Source of the DNA: Streptomyces sp. HmicA12
GTDB taxonomy: Bacteria > Actinomycetota > Actinomycetes > Streptomycetales > Streptomycetaceae
NCBI RefSeq assembly: GCF_000373565.1
Contig: NZ_KB891803.1
Coordinates: 181,150-245,149 of the forward strand
Direction of reading: 5' to 3'
DNA: 64,000 bases
The translations under genes were made by a program, and so were the position numbers. Numbering within the stretch: the stretch's first letter is position 1; each line of letters opens with the position of its first letter. The notes beneath the pieces are model-generated. The model was not told the DNA's origin. It worked only from the letters and a program-made list of their open reading frames with translations, and did not search any database. This document shows, one piece after another, positions 46,411 through 54,328 of this stretch.

Positions 46411-47046
46411 ATGGAGAACACACCCTTCGTCCGTGCCTACCGCCCGTCCGACCACGAAGCACTCGGCCACATATGCGTCATGACGGCTCATCAGGGCGGC
46501 GACTCGTCCTCTCTCTACCCCGACCACGAACTGATGCCGTCGATCTTCGCCCACCCCTATGCGCGGTTGGAGCCCGACTTCGCCTTCGTCCTGGACGACG
46601 GCGCGGGAACCGCCGTCGGCTACGTACTCGGGGTCCCGGACACCGCCGCGTTCGCCAAGCGGTTCCGCGCGGAATGGCTCCCGGACGTCGCGGACCGCTA
46701 CCCGGCCCCCGCGGGTCCGCCCCGCACGCCGAGCGAGGAGATGATCGGGCTGCTGCACACCCCCGAACGCATGGTGCGCGACGAACTGGCCGCATTCCCC
46801 GCCCACTTGCACATCGACCTGCTGCCGCCCTGGCAGGGGCGGGGTCATGGCCGCGCCCTGATGGACACCCTCCTGGGCGCGCTCCACCGGCAGCACGTGC
46901 CGGCCGTCCACCTGTGCATGGTGCGGGAGAACACGTCGGCCAGGGCGTTCTACGACCGGCTGGGCTTCCGGCTCCTGACGGTGCGTGACCCCGCGCCGGT
47001 CTGGTACCTCGGCCGTTCCACGGACGAGGCGGGGGACAGCCCGTAG
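46411..47046 (+). CDS. GNAT-family acetyltransferase
   Basis: A 211-residue acetyltransferase from the ATG MENTPFVRAY (a GTG three codons earlier is possible). The acetyl-CoA motif is QGRGHGRALMDTLLGAL, then VRENTSARAFYDRLGFRLL, the late motif B. The early region AYRPSDHEALGHICVMTAHQGGD is like GNATs of carbohydrate or glycan context. Acceptor unknown. It lies 20 bases behind the CebR-like palindrome. Confidence 0.9.
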   Translation: MENTPFVRAYRPSDHEALGHICVMTAHQGGDSSSLYPDHELMPSIFAHPYARLEPDFAFVLDDGAGTAVGYVLGVPDTAAFAKRFRAEWLPDVADRYPAPAGPPRTPSEEMIGLLHTPERMVRDELAAFPAHLHIDLLPPWQGRGHGRALMDTLLGALHRQHVPAVHLCMVRENTSARAFYDRLGFRLLTVRDPAPVWYLGRSTDEAGDSP

Positions 47047-47072
47047 ATCGGATCGGCGTCGCGCTGTTTGTC

Positions 47073-47507
47073 ATGGCTGGATCCGGCTATGCGAACACCA
47101 TGGTGAACGCACATGACAACGGAGAGACGGCCGGGCCCACCACGAAGGCGGCGCAGCCGGCCGCGGCGGAGACAACGAAGAAGGCCGCGCAGAAGACCGC
47201 GACCAAGGCGGAGTCGATGGGCGCGGCGACCGGCCGCGCGGTCCGATCGGCGGGTACCGAAGGGGCCCGCGCGGCCACCGCGGCGAACGCCGCGGTGGCG
47301 CGCGCCCGCACCACCGTGACGTCGGCGGCTGGCCAAGCGGCCTCCGCGGCCACGACGGCGTGGGCGGCGCTCAAGCACCACAAGGTCGTCGCCGCCGGCG
47401 TCACGGCCGGTGCCACGGCCCTGGCCGCCACGTCCTTCGTGGCCGGACGCCGCGCCGAGCGCAGCAGCCACGGGCCGCTCACCCGGCTGACCGGCGGACG
47501 TGTCTGA
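47073..47507 (+). CDS. Ala-rich hypothetical protein with C-terminal hydrophobic segment
   Basis: A 144-residue low-complexity protein: Thr/Lys/Ala-rich (AAETTKKAAQKTATKA, AARAATAANAAVARARTTVT) followed by a hydrophobic stretch VVAAGVTAGATALAATSFVAG and a basic end. It resembles histone-like or LEA-like small proteins, or a membrane-anchored stress protein. No good ribosome-binding site supports ATG 47073; ATG 47100 is an alternative. It is followed by two strong hairpins. Confidence 0.5.
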   Translation: MAGSGYANTMVNAHDNGETAGPTTKAAQPAAAETTKKAAQKTATKAESMGAATGRAVRSAGTEGARAATAANAAVARARTTVTSAAGQAASAATTAWAALKHHKVVAAGVTAGATALAATSFVAGRRAERSSHGPLTRLTGGRV

Positions 47508-47523
47508 CGGAGCGACACACAAA

Positions 47524-47568
47524 GGCGCCGCTCAACTCGGTCCACTTGGAGGAGAGTTGAGCGGCGCC
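47524..47568. terminator. strong hairpin terminator
   Basis: GGCGCCGCTCAACTC (47524-47538) pairs perfectly with 47554-47568: a 15-bp stem with a 15-base loop, 17 bases after the Ala-rich gene. No U-run, as is usual in Streptomyces. Confidence 0.75.
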
Positions 47569-47630
47569 GTCGTGTGGCGTAGCTGATCGTGCGTGATGTG
47601 CCGGCTCCGCGACAGGGAACATGGAGGACA

Positions 47631-47676
47631 TGGTGCAGGGGGCGTGTCCTGATTCCAGGACACGCCCCCTGCACCA
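47631..47676. terminator. second strong hairpin, bidirectional terminator
   Basis: Bases 47631-47651 pair perfectly with 47656-47676 (21-bp stem, four-base loop; left arm begins TGGTGCAGGGGGCGTGTCC). It lies between convergent genes, about 60 bases from the first hairpin, and probably ends the minus-strand mRNA from 47765. Confidence 0.7.
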
Positions 47677-47764
47677 CTACTGGACCCGCGTCAGGGGACG
47701 ACGGGATCGCGCCACGAGTGTCCCCGCACGCTCCGTTCGCACACGCGCGGTCCCACGCGCCGGT

Positions 47765-47998
47765 TCAGGCCGCTTGCGACTCGTCGGCGACGGTCGCCGC
47801 AGCCGCCTGCTCCAGGACTCGGTCGGCCGCGGCCAGAGCGTCGCGGATCGTGCGGGTCCCGGTGCAGACGCACAACGTGTAGGTCACGTCGTCCAGCTGC
47901 CATCTCAGCTCCTGCGAGGGCCGCTCGCAGTGACGCATCTGCAGATCGGCGTAGCGGCTGAGGAGGGTCCGCACGAACGTGGCGTCGGGCATCAGCAT
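47765..47998 (-). CDS. DUF5133-like small protein
   Basis: A 77-residue protein starting MLMPDATFVRTLLSRYADL, with ELRWQLDDVTYTLCVCTGTRTIRDALAAADRVLEQA. This opening and the Y-T-L-C-V-x-T-G-T-R motif are those of the actinobacterial DUF5133 family, often near stress-response genes. Two Cys in CVC suggest a regulatory or structural role. The longer frame to 48091 has no start of the same quality. Function unknown. Confidence 0.75.
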   Translation of the reverse strand: MLMPDATFVRTLLSRYADLQMRHCERPSQELRWQLDDVTYTLCVCTGTRTIRDALAAADRVLEQAAAATVADESQAA

Positions 47999-48087
47999 GA
48001 GGGCACCTGTTCTCGCTCGGGGGGCGGGACCTCCGCATGCCCCGGGTCGCGCGGACCATGCATGTCCGCGGCCCGGGGTGGCCCATT

Positions 48088-48125
48088 TCACTCGCGAACG
48101 TGCCGCTCACTCGCGAACGTGCCGC
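48088..48125. repeat. two perfect 19-bp tandem repeats downstream of dps
   Basis: TCACTCGCGAACGTGCCGC occurs at 48088-48106 and 48107-48125, just after the Dps stop. It could be a replication-slippage duplication in the leader of the DUF5133 gene. Confidence 0.85.
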
Positions 48126-48134
48126 GCGGGCGCG

Positions 48135-48692
48135 CTAGTTGACGGCCCGGTGCGCCGCCTCCGCCTCCGTGGTCGCGGACCCGGTGCGCAGCGAACCGCC
48201 CGCCGTCTCCAGGTGCGCGCGGACGAACCACTGGAACTGCTCCAGTTCGCGCAACTGCCCGATGAGCAGGTCCTCCGTGGCGGCGTCGATCGGACCGGCC
48301 ACCGCGATCGCCTTGCGCACGTCCTCGACGACCCCGGTGTAGACGACGTCGAGCGCCCCGAGGTGGGCGATGGCGTCGGCCCGGCCGACGCTGTAGTCCT
48401 GCCAGGACCGGGCGGCCACGAGCGCGCCGGGCGTGCCCTGGCTGACGCCGCCGAGAGCGGCGGCCCGCTCCGCGACGTCGTCGGCCATCGCGCGGACCCG
48501 GTCGACCTGCGGGTCGATCATCTCGTGCACGGCGATGAAGTGCGGGCCGACGACGTTCCAGTGAATGTGCTTCAGTGTCAGATGGAGATCGTTGAGGGCG
48601 TGCAGCCTCATCTGGAGGATCTCGATCAGCTCTCCGGCCTGGTCCACGGTGAGGCCGGGGACGGTGTACTTCGGAGTGCTCTGCAGAGGCAT
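48135..48692 (-). CDS. dps: Dps-family ferritin-like DNA protection protein
   Basis: A 185-residue Dps protein. The ferroxidase site of Dps type is seen in KHIHWNVVGPHFIAVHEMIDPQVDRVR with H44, H56 and D60, and E75 in DDVAERAAALGG. It stores iron and protects DNA in stationary or stressed cells. The DUF5133 gene follows downstream on the same strand, so a stress operon is plausible. The C-terminal tail (TTEAEAAHRAVN) is short. Confidence 0.92.
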   Translation of the reverse strand: MPLQSTPKYTVPGLTVDQAGELIEILQMRLHALNDLHLTLKHIHWNVVGPHFIAVHEMIDPQVDRVRAMADDVAERAAALGGVSQGTPGALVAARSWQDYSVGRADAIAHLGALDVVYTGVVEDVRKAIAVAGPIDAATEDLLIGQLRELEQFQWFVRAHLETAGGSLRTGSATTEAEAAHRAVN

Positions 48693-48945
48693 GGGGTGTG
48701 TCTCCCTTCGTACCGGACGGGCTGTTCTGCCCCACTACCCGTCCCACGGGATTCACACGTGCTTCATCGTGCGACAAGGATCACCGCCCACCCGACGCGC
48801 CCCCTCGACAGGTCCGCTGAGCCGGATGTTTGGATCGGCGTCCGCCGTAGTGACGGGCTTCGATCGTGTGACCCGCGCGCCGCCGCTCCCGCCCCGGCCC
48901 ACGCACCGTGTCTAGCCTGGGGTCCGTCGACGAGGAGGTGCTCTG

Positions 48946-49110
48946 ATGTCCGACGAGGAGCCGCAGCGTTCGGGGCTGCTGGGTGTGGAGATGCGGCGCG
49001 TGCCGCTGGACGACGGCAACGTCGTGACGATCGTGTGTGACGCCGGGCTGTCCGAGGAGGAGGCGCGGGCCCGGGCCGCGAGCGTCGTACAGGACAACCG
49101 CGCCCGGTAG
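48946..49110 (+). CDS. small acidic protein (54 residues)
   Basis: A short frame behind a strong GAGGAGG site. Translation: MSDEEPQRSGLLGVEMRRVP, then LDDGNVVTIVCDAGLSEEEARARAASVVQDNRAR. It is hydrophilic, with one Cys. A hairpin terminator follows directly (49124-49158). It looks like a genuine small gene with its own terminator, divergent from dps. Function unknown. Confidence 0.7.
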   Translation: MSDEEPQRSGLLGVEMRRVPLDDGNVVTIVCDAGLSEEEARARAASVVQDNRAR

Positions 49111-49123
49111 GAGACGGTCGTCA

Positions 49124-49158
49124 CGGGCTCTGGTCGGCCGAGTGCCGACCAGGGCCCG
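49124..49158. terminator. hairpin terminator after the small acidic gene
   Basis: CTGGTCGGC (49130-49138) pairs with GCCGACCAG (49144-49152), and the stem extends outward to 49124 and 49158 with one G-U pair, giving about 15 bp with a five-base loop. It begins 14 bases after the stop at 49110. Confidence 0.75.
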
Positions 49159-49332
49159 TTCGCGCCGTTCGTCGTCTGTGTGTGCCGGTCCGCGTGGCGT
49201 AGAAACGCCGTACATCCGCCGGACCCGGGGCGTGCCGCGCTGCGCGGCGGGAACGTGGAGTGCCCTGCGAGACGGGCAGCCAGGCCCGTCTCCCGCACCC
49301 AGCCGCGACGCGGCGCTCTCCGGGAGTCAGTC

Positions 49333-50796
49333 ATGGCGCAGCCGACCGCTTTCCACGACTTCGGTGCCCTGCGATTCGACGACGGGGCGGCTTCCGATCC
49401 CGGCCGTACCGAGCAGGTGTGCGCGGCCGTGCGGGACAGCGGCGTTCGCGACCTGTACGTCGTCGCCCACGGGGCCCACAACGACGAGGCGGTGAGCCGC
49501 GCGGTCGACGACGCGTACCGCGCCCTGCTGACCGAGGCCTGGCGCGACGCGCCAGGACGGGCCGGGATACTCGGCGTGCACTGGCCGTCGCTGTGCTTCC
49601 GGGACGAGGGGCTGCCCGGCGTCGCGAAACCGGCGGACGCCACCGGGTTCGACCAGGCGACGGCCGACGACCTGCTGCGCCGACTCCCCGACCACGCCGA
49701 CACGTTGACCCAGCTCATCGGCCTGCTGCGCGACCGGCCGAACCACAAGCCCGCCCTCGACGACTTCGGTACGGCTCTGCGCCGCCTCGCGGAACTGCCT
49801 CTCCAGGACCCGGTCGCCGCCTTCACCGCCGACACCGAGGGCGAGGTCATGCCGCAGTCCGACCCCCTCATGCTGTTCGAGGACACCCGGACCATGTGCG
49901 CCGAGTTCGGGGGCGCCGTCGACGACCTGCGTCGGGCCCGGAAGACGCAGGAGAGCCGGGCCGCCCGGCACGATTCCGGCACCCAGGGATCCGAAGCCTC
50001 CGGAGGGGACACCCCTGCCGAGGGCGGGATCGCGGGGGCGCGCCCCGGGCAGCCGCTGAGCGACCGTGCGGGCCGGGGCAGGACGATCGCGGGCGGCGGT
50101 CCGCTGGGGGAGCAGCCCGGTACCTCCGACGTCGCGAAGTTGTGGGACGGGGCCCACGAACTCTTCCGCCAGGTCGTACGCCATGTGCTGCGTCGGCGCG
50201 CCGGACTCATCGGGCAGCAGGGGCTAGGTGCCTTCCTGCCGAGGCTCGCGGAGGGCTCCGACGTCCGCCTGCACCTGGTCGGGCACGGGCTCGGCGGACG
50301 ACTCGCCGGCTTCGCGTTGCGCGGTCTGGAAGGCGGTGGCGCGGAACCGATACTGCTGTCGTCCCTCACCCTCCTGCAGGCCGAGATGTCCCACTTCGCC
50401 TTCGCCGACAGCCTGCCGCAACAGGTCTCGGGCCACGGCGCGCTGTGGAGCCTGCAGCGACTCGTCCAAGGGCCGCTCATCTGCACGTTCTCGCACCTCG
50501 ACTTCCACCTCGGGGTGCTGTTCCCGCTGTCGGCCCAGATGATCGGCGACTCCGCCGAGTTGGTGACCAGCGGACGCAAGTGGGGAGCCCTCGGCTTCGA
50601 CGGGATCCAGGGCGTCGAGGGGCCCGCCCCGGTACCTCTGAAGGACATCGCGGAGCCGGACCTGCGCCACGACGTGCCCTACGTGAACGTGGACGCCTCC
50701 GACGTGGTCCGCTCCGCCCACCTGCCCATGGGCGGCCACCACGACGTCTTCGACCCCGAGATCGGACTGCTGCTGCGCCGGGCCGCCGAGTCCTGA
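49333..50796 (+). CDS. alpha/beta-hydrolase-like protein lacking the nucleophile serine
   Basis: A 487-residue protein from MAQPTAFHDF behind CCGGGAG. The frame shows VVAHGAHND (H46, G47) and VHWPS, as in alpha/beta hydrolases. The nucleophile elbow reads LVGHGLGG at 315-322, with Gly319 (GGG) where the catalytic Ser should be. The late GGHHDVFDPE (H469/H470) matches the catalytic His region. A middle Gly/Ser-rich linker (about 205-265) separates the halves. It is probably a pseudo-hydrolase or uses another residue. Function unknown. Confidence 0.7.
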   Translation: MAQPTAFHDFGALRFDDGAASDPGRTEQVCAAVRDSGVRDLYVVAHGAHNDEAVSRAVDDAYRALLTEAWRDAPGRAGILGVHWPSLCFRDEGLPGVAKPADATGFDQATADDLLRRLPDHADTLTQLIGLLRDRPNHKPALDDFGTALRRLAELPLQDPVAAFTADTEGEVMPQSDPLMLFEDTRTMCAEFGGAVDDLRRARKTQESRAARHDSGTQGSEASGGDTPAEGGIAGARPGQPLSDRAGRGRTIAGGGPLGEQPGTSDVAKLWDGAHELFRQVVRHVLRRRAGLIGQQGLGAFLPRLAEGSDVRLHLVGHGLGGRLAGFALRGLEGGGAEPILLSSLTLLQAEMSHFAFADSLPQQVSGHGALWSLQRLVQGPLICTFSHLDFHLGVLFPLSAQMIGDSAELVTSGRKWGALGFDGIQGVEGPAPVPLKDIAEPDLRHDVPYVNVDASDVVRSAHLPMGGHHDVFDPEIGLLLRRAAES

Positions 50797-50878
50797 TGCC
50801 CTGGCCGTCCACGGCCCGTCATGCCCCCGGATCATCGCCCACCACGCCCTACGGCTAGGGTGTGACGCCGAACTGCCC

Positions 50879-50957
50879 GACACGGGGTGCCCCGCAGATG
50901 CGACGGGGCTGAGATCACACCCGTAGAACCTGAACCAGTTAGCACTGGCGGAGGGAT
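50879..50957 (+). ncRNA. TPP riboswitch (THI element)
   Basis: The conserved TPP aptamer is visible: ACACGGGGTGCCC, GGGGCTGAGATCACACCC and GAACCTGAACCAGTTAGCAC, ending GGCGGAGGGATG. It directly precedes an NCS1 permease, whose Shine-Dalgarno (GGAGGG) lies in the last stem, so control of translation initiation by thiamine pyrophosphate is likely. Confidence 0.93.
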
Positions 50958-50964
50958 GTCAGCG

Positions 50965-52374
50965 ATGCCGACGACGCATGCTCCTGTGGACCCGACGACC
51001 GGCGAGCCGCGGACCGCGGCCGCCTTCGACGGCCGGATGCCGACCGCGCCGGGGGACTGGCGAATGGAGGCGCGCGGGATCGCCCCGGTGCCCGAGCGGC
51101 ACCGATACGGCACCGCCGGACGGCTGTTCAGCGTGTGGTTCGCGCCGAACCTGACGATGAGCGGCGTCTTCACCGGCACCGTGGGCATCGCCCTCGGCCT
51201 GGACTTCGCGACCGCCCTGACCGCCGTCGTCCTCGGCACCTTCGTCGGCGCCGTGCCCGCCGCATACCTGACGACCTGGGGCAGCCGCACCGGTGCGGGC
51301 CAACTCCCGCTCGCCCGGATGGCGTTCGGCCGGGGCGTCGTGCTGCCCGGTGCCCTGCAGTGGCTGTCCTCCATCGCCTGGGACGCGTTGATCGGCCTGT
51401 TCGGCGGCGACGCGCTCGCCCGCCTGTGCGGCTGGCCGTTCTGGCTCGGAGCCCTCGTCATGATGGCGGGCCAGGGCCTGCTCGGCGCCTTCGGCTACGA
51501 GGCGATCCACCGCCTCCAGAAGGGCATGACGGTCGTCCTCGCGCTCGCCTTCACCGGCCTCGCGTTCCGCCTCGCGGACACCGGCGTCGCGCCCGTCGCC
51601 CACGGCACCGCGCACGGCGCCGACCGGGCCGGCGCGTTCGTCCTCACCTCCACCATCGCGCTCAGCCTGGCCCTGTCCTGGGCCCCGTACGCCGCCGACT
51701 TCAGCCGCTATCTGCCCCGCGCCACACCGCCCGCCCGCATGTTCTGGGCCACCCTGCTCGGCATCGCGACCTCCTTCGTCGCCGTGCAGGCGCTCGGTCT
51801 GTGGGGCGCCTCCGTCTTCACCGACCAGACCGCCCGCGGCGTCGACACCCTGCTCGGCGGCGGCTTCCTCGGCTCCGTCGGCCTGCTCGCCGTCGCGCTC
51901 GCCGCCCTGTGCAGCAACGCCATGAACGACTACAGCGGCTCCCTCGCCCTGCAGACCATCGGCGTTCGGATGCCACGTCCCCTCGCCGCCGCCCTCGCCG
52001 CGGTCCTGGGCTTCCCGCTCGTGCTGTGGATGCACGCCGCCGACACCGCCGCGCGCTTCCAGAACGTCCTGCTGTTCGTCGGGTACTGGATCCCCGGCTT
52101 CGTCGCGGTCGTCCTCGTCGACTGGCGGGCCCGCACCCGCGAACGCGGCACGGCGCCCGTCGGCCTCGCCGCCGAACAGACCGGAACCCAGCCGCTGCTC
52201 CCAGCACTCGTCGCCTTCGTCGCCGCGTTCGCCGCCACCGTGCCGTTCATGGACACCGCCCTGTACGTCGGCCCCGTCGCCCGGGCGCTGCACGGCGCGG
52301 ACCTCGGGTACTACGTCGCCTTCGTCACGGCCCTGGTGATCTACGCGCCGCTGCGGCTGCGTCGTTCCCGCTGA
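50965..52374 (+). CDS. cytX: NCS1-family permease under TPP riboswitch, probable hydroxymethylpyrimidine transporter
   Basis: A 469-residue NCS1 (purine-cytosine permease) protein with about 12 membrane segments: SVWFAPNLTMSGVFTG, a conserved NCS1 region, TTWGSRTGAGQLPLARMAFGRGV, and SWAPYAADFSRYLPR. The TPP riboswitch in its leader indicates transport of a thiamine precursor; CytX is the known NCS1 hydroxymethylpyrimidine importer. ATG at 50965 has nine bases after GGAGGG; ATG 50956 is too close. Symbol by context. Confidence 0.82.
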   Translation: MPTTHAPVDPTTGEPRTAAAFDGRMPTAPGDWRMEARGIAPVPERHRYGTAGRLFSVWFAPNLTMSGVFTGTVGIALGLDFATALTAVVLGTFVGAVPAAYLTTWGSRTGAGQLPLARMAFGRGVVLPGALQWLSSIAWDALIGLFGGDALARLCGWPFWLGALVMMAGQGLLGAFGYEAIHRLQKGMTVVLALAFTGLAFRLADTGVAPVAHGTAHGADRAGAFVLTSTIALSLALSWAPYAADFSRYLPRATPPARMFWATLLGIATSFVAVQALGLWGASVFTDQTARGVDTLLGGGFLGSVGLLAVALAALCSNAMNDYSGSLALQTIGVRMPRPLAAALAAVLGFPLVLWMHAADTAARFQNVLLFVGYWIPGFVAVVLVDWRARTRERGTAPVGLAAEQTGTQPLLPALVAFVAAFAATVPFMDTALYVGPVARALHGADLGYYVAFVTALVIYAPLRLRRSR

Positions 52375-52474
52375 ACACGGCCGGACGGCGTACGACCGGA
52401 GTGAGCGCGGAAAGCGGGGGAAGCCGACCCCACACGGCCGCACCGTGGACATGGCACAGACAGGAGCACCTCAC

Positions 52475-52792
52475 GTGACCACCTTCGTCATCACCATCCC
52501 CGGCACGTTCCTGCGCACGGCGGACGCCGGGACGAGAGCCCAGGTCGCACTGCACCTGCGCGGGGTGGACCCGCACCGGACGGAGCTGGGGCGCGAGGAG
52601 GACCTGGATCTGCTCACCGTCAACGACGACGGCACGTTCAGCATGCGCCTGGAAGTCACCGCGGACGCGAGCGCCGAGGCCCGCCGCACGGCCGGGGACC
52701 TGGCAGCCCAGGCCCTGCGCGCGGCGGGGTTCGACGAGAGCGACGCCCCACTGGGACCACCGTCCGTGACCGGCATCGACAATCCGGCCTGA
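52475..52792 (+). CDS. small hypothetical protein
   Basis: A 105-residue protein (GTG start, CAGGAG nine bases upstream): TTFVITIPGTFL, RTELGREEDLDLLTVNDDGTFSMRLEV, ARRTAGDLAAQALRAAGFDESDAPLGPP. No signal peptide or membrane helix. It resembles small conserved Streptomyces proteins with an alpha/beta fold. It is between the permease and sirtuin genes. Function unknown. Confidence 0.7.
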   Translation: MTTFVITIPGTFLRTADAGTRAQVALHLRGVDPHRTELGREEDLDLLTVNDDGTFSMRLEVTADASAEARRTAGDLAAQALRAAGFDESDAPLGPPSVTGIDNPA

Positions 52793-52876
52793 CCTGACGT
52801 TCGGACACCTCGGCCCGGGCCGGGCGGCCCGGGCACGGGTGCATGCCGCCCGGCCGGGATGCGTACGCTGGCAGGT

Positions 52877-53776
52877 ATGCGGATCAGACCCACGCTGAAC
52901 TGGGAACCCTCCGGCGACCAGCCGACCGCCACGACGGACCCGACGCCCGTCGTCGACGCCGTACGGGCCGGCGGCGTCGTGGTGCTGAGCGGCGCGGGTC
53001 TCTCGACGGAGTCGGGCATCCCGGACTACCGCGGGGAGCACGGCTCGCTGCGGCGGCACACCCCCATGACGTACCAGGAGTTCCTCGGCAGCGAGGGGGC
53101 CCGGCAGCGGTACTGGGCCCGCAGCCAGCTCGGCTGGCGCGCCATGACCCGGGCGCATCCGAACGCGGGGCACCGCGCGGTCACCGCCCTGGCCCGGGCC
53201 GGCCTGGTCACCGGCGTCATCACGCAGAACGTCGACGGGCTGCAGCAGGCCGCAGGAGCGCGCCGGGTGATCGAGCTGCACGGGAGCCTGAGCCGCGTGG
53301 TGTGCCTCGACTGCGGCTACGTCGATGACCGCGCGGAGCTCGACCGGCGGCTGCGCCAGGCCAATCCGGGGTTCGAGGCGGTCGCCGAGCGGCACCGGGC
53401 CGCGCGGGTCAATCCCGACGGCGACGTGGAACTGCCCGAGGCGGCGGTGCGGGAATTCCGCCTGGTGCCGTGCGCGAACTGTGGCACCGGGGTACTCAAG
53501 CCCGACGTGGTCTTCTTCGGCGAGAACGTCCCGCCCGAGCGGGTGGTGGAGTGCCGCGAGATGGTCGACGGCGCCACGACACTGCTCGTCCTCGGCTCGT
53601 CCCTGACCGTCATGTCGGGCCTGCGCTTCGTGCGCCGGGCGGCGGACGCCGGCATCCCGGTCCTGATCGTCAACCAGGGACCCACCCGCGGCGACCGGTG
53701 GGCCACCTGCCGGGTCGAACTGCCCCTGGGTGAAACGCTGTCCGTCGTGGTGGCGCAGGTCGCGGCCGCGACCTGA
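52877..53776 (+). CDS. Sir2-type NAD-dependent deacetylase
   Basis: A 299-residue sirtuin. GAGLSTESGIPDYRG at 39-53, TQNVDGLQ with Q117, N118 and D120, catalytic H135 in ELHGS, and zinc Cys C143, C146, C199 and C202. The insert between the Cys pairs is longer than in CobB, close to mitochondrial SIRT4-type class II enzymes. Removes acyl groups from lysine with NAD. Function in acetylation control is inferred. Confidence 0.93.
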   Translation: MRIRPTLNWEPSGDQPTATTDPTPVVDAVRAGGVVVLSGAGLSTESGIPDYRGEHGSLRRHTPMTYQEFLGSEGARQRYWARSQLGWRAMTRAHPNAGHRAVTALARAGLVTGVITQNVDGLQQAAGARRVIELHGSLSRVVCLDCGYVDDRAELDRRLRQANPGFEAVAERHRAARVNPDGDVELPEAAVREFRLVPCANCGTGVLKPDVVFFGENVPPERVVECREMVDGATTLLVLGSSLTVMSGLRFVRRAADAGIPVLIVNQGPTRGDRWATCRVELPLGETLSVVVAQVAAAT

Positions 53777-53805
53777 ACCGTCACGACGAACCGGAACGAA
53801 GATGA

Positions 53806-53868
53806 GGGGCTCGGACGGTCTGCACGGTGCTTCCCCCCACAGGTAACCGTGCACGCCGTCCGAGCCCC
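53806..53868. terminator. bidirectional hairpin terminator
   Basis: Bases 53806-53828 pair with 53846-53868 (23 bp, two mismatches; left arm begins GGGGCTCGGACGG). It sits between the convergent sirtuin and the small secreted protein genes. Confidence 0.8.
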
Positions 53869-53889
53869 GGCCAGGTGGCTCGTGTCCGT

Positions 53890-54117
53890 CTACCAGACGG
53901 AGTCCTGCGGCGCGGCGAGTGGCTGCGCGTCGTCCGACGCCTCGTCGGCGGCCGCGGAATCGTCGCCGGCCGCGTCGATCGGGGTGCTCGGCGCCAGCCA
54001 GACGCTGTCCGCGTTCGTGGTGTGGTCGTGCCCGGCACTCTCGGCCATGGCGAGCCCCACCAGAGCGGCGGCGGTGATGGCGACGAGGGCGCCGAATCGG
54101 CGGACGGTCGGGTTCAT
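53890..54117 (-). CDS. small secreted protein
   Basis: A 75-residue protein with a signal peptide (MNPTVRRFGALVAITAAALVGLAMA) and an acidic mature part of about 50 residues (ESAGHDHTTNADSVWLAP, PIDAAGDDSAAADEASDD) ending SVW. The S-V-W motif occurs twice. Exported, function unknown. Convergent with the sirtuin. Confidence 0.65.
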   Translation of the reverse strand: MNPTVRRFGALVAITAAALVGLAMAESAGHDHTTNADSVWLAPSTPIDAAGDDSAAADEASDDAQPLAAPQDSVW

Positions 54118-54273
54118 CGGGTGGTCCTTCCGAATCCGTGTGCTCGGGTCTGCGTCGGCGAAGGCCGGGCAGAATCCCGTGTAACGCAAGTGAGGCGAGT
54201 TTCTGGAGGAGCCGGAAAGGCCCCGCTCGTAGAATCTGACGTACGCGGGGGCATCGATTCAACCGAATACGCT

Positions 54274-54303
54274 GTCATCTTGATGACTGGCGTCAATACG
54301 CCA
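54274..54303. promoter_or_regulatory. two abutting perfect palindromes upstream of a regulator gene
   Basis: GTCATCTTGATGAC (54274-54287) and TGGCGTCAATACGCCA (54288-54303) are directly adjacent and each perfectly symmetrical. They lie 25-55 bases upstream of the regulator start at 54329, in a promoter-like AT-rich region. They are candidate operators, possibly for autoregulation. Confidence 0.5.
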
Positions 54304-54328
54304 ACTGCCTTCCGGGCAAAGAGTCTTG

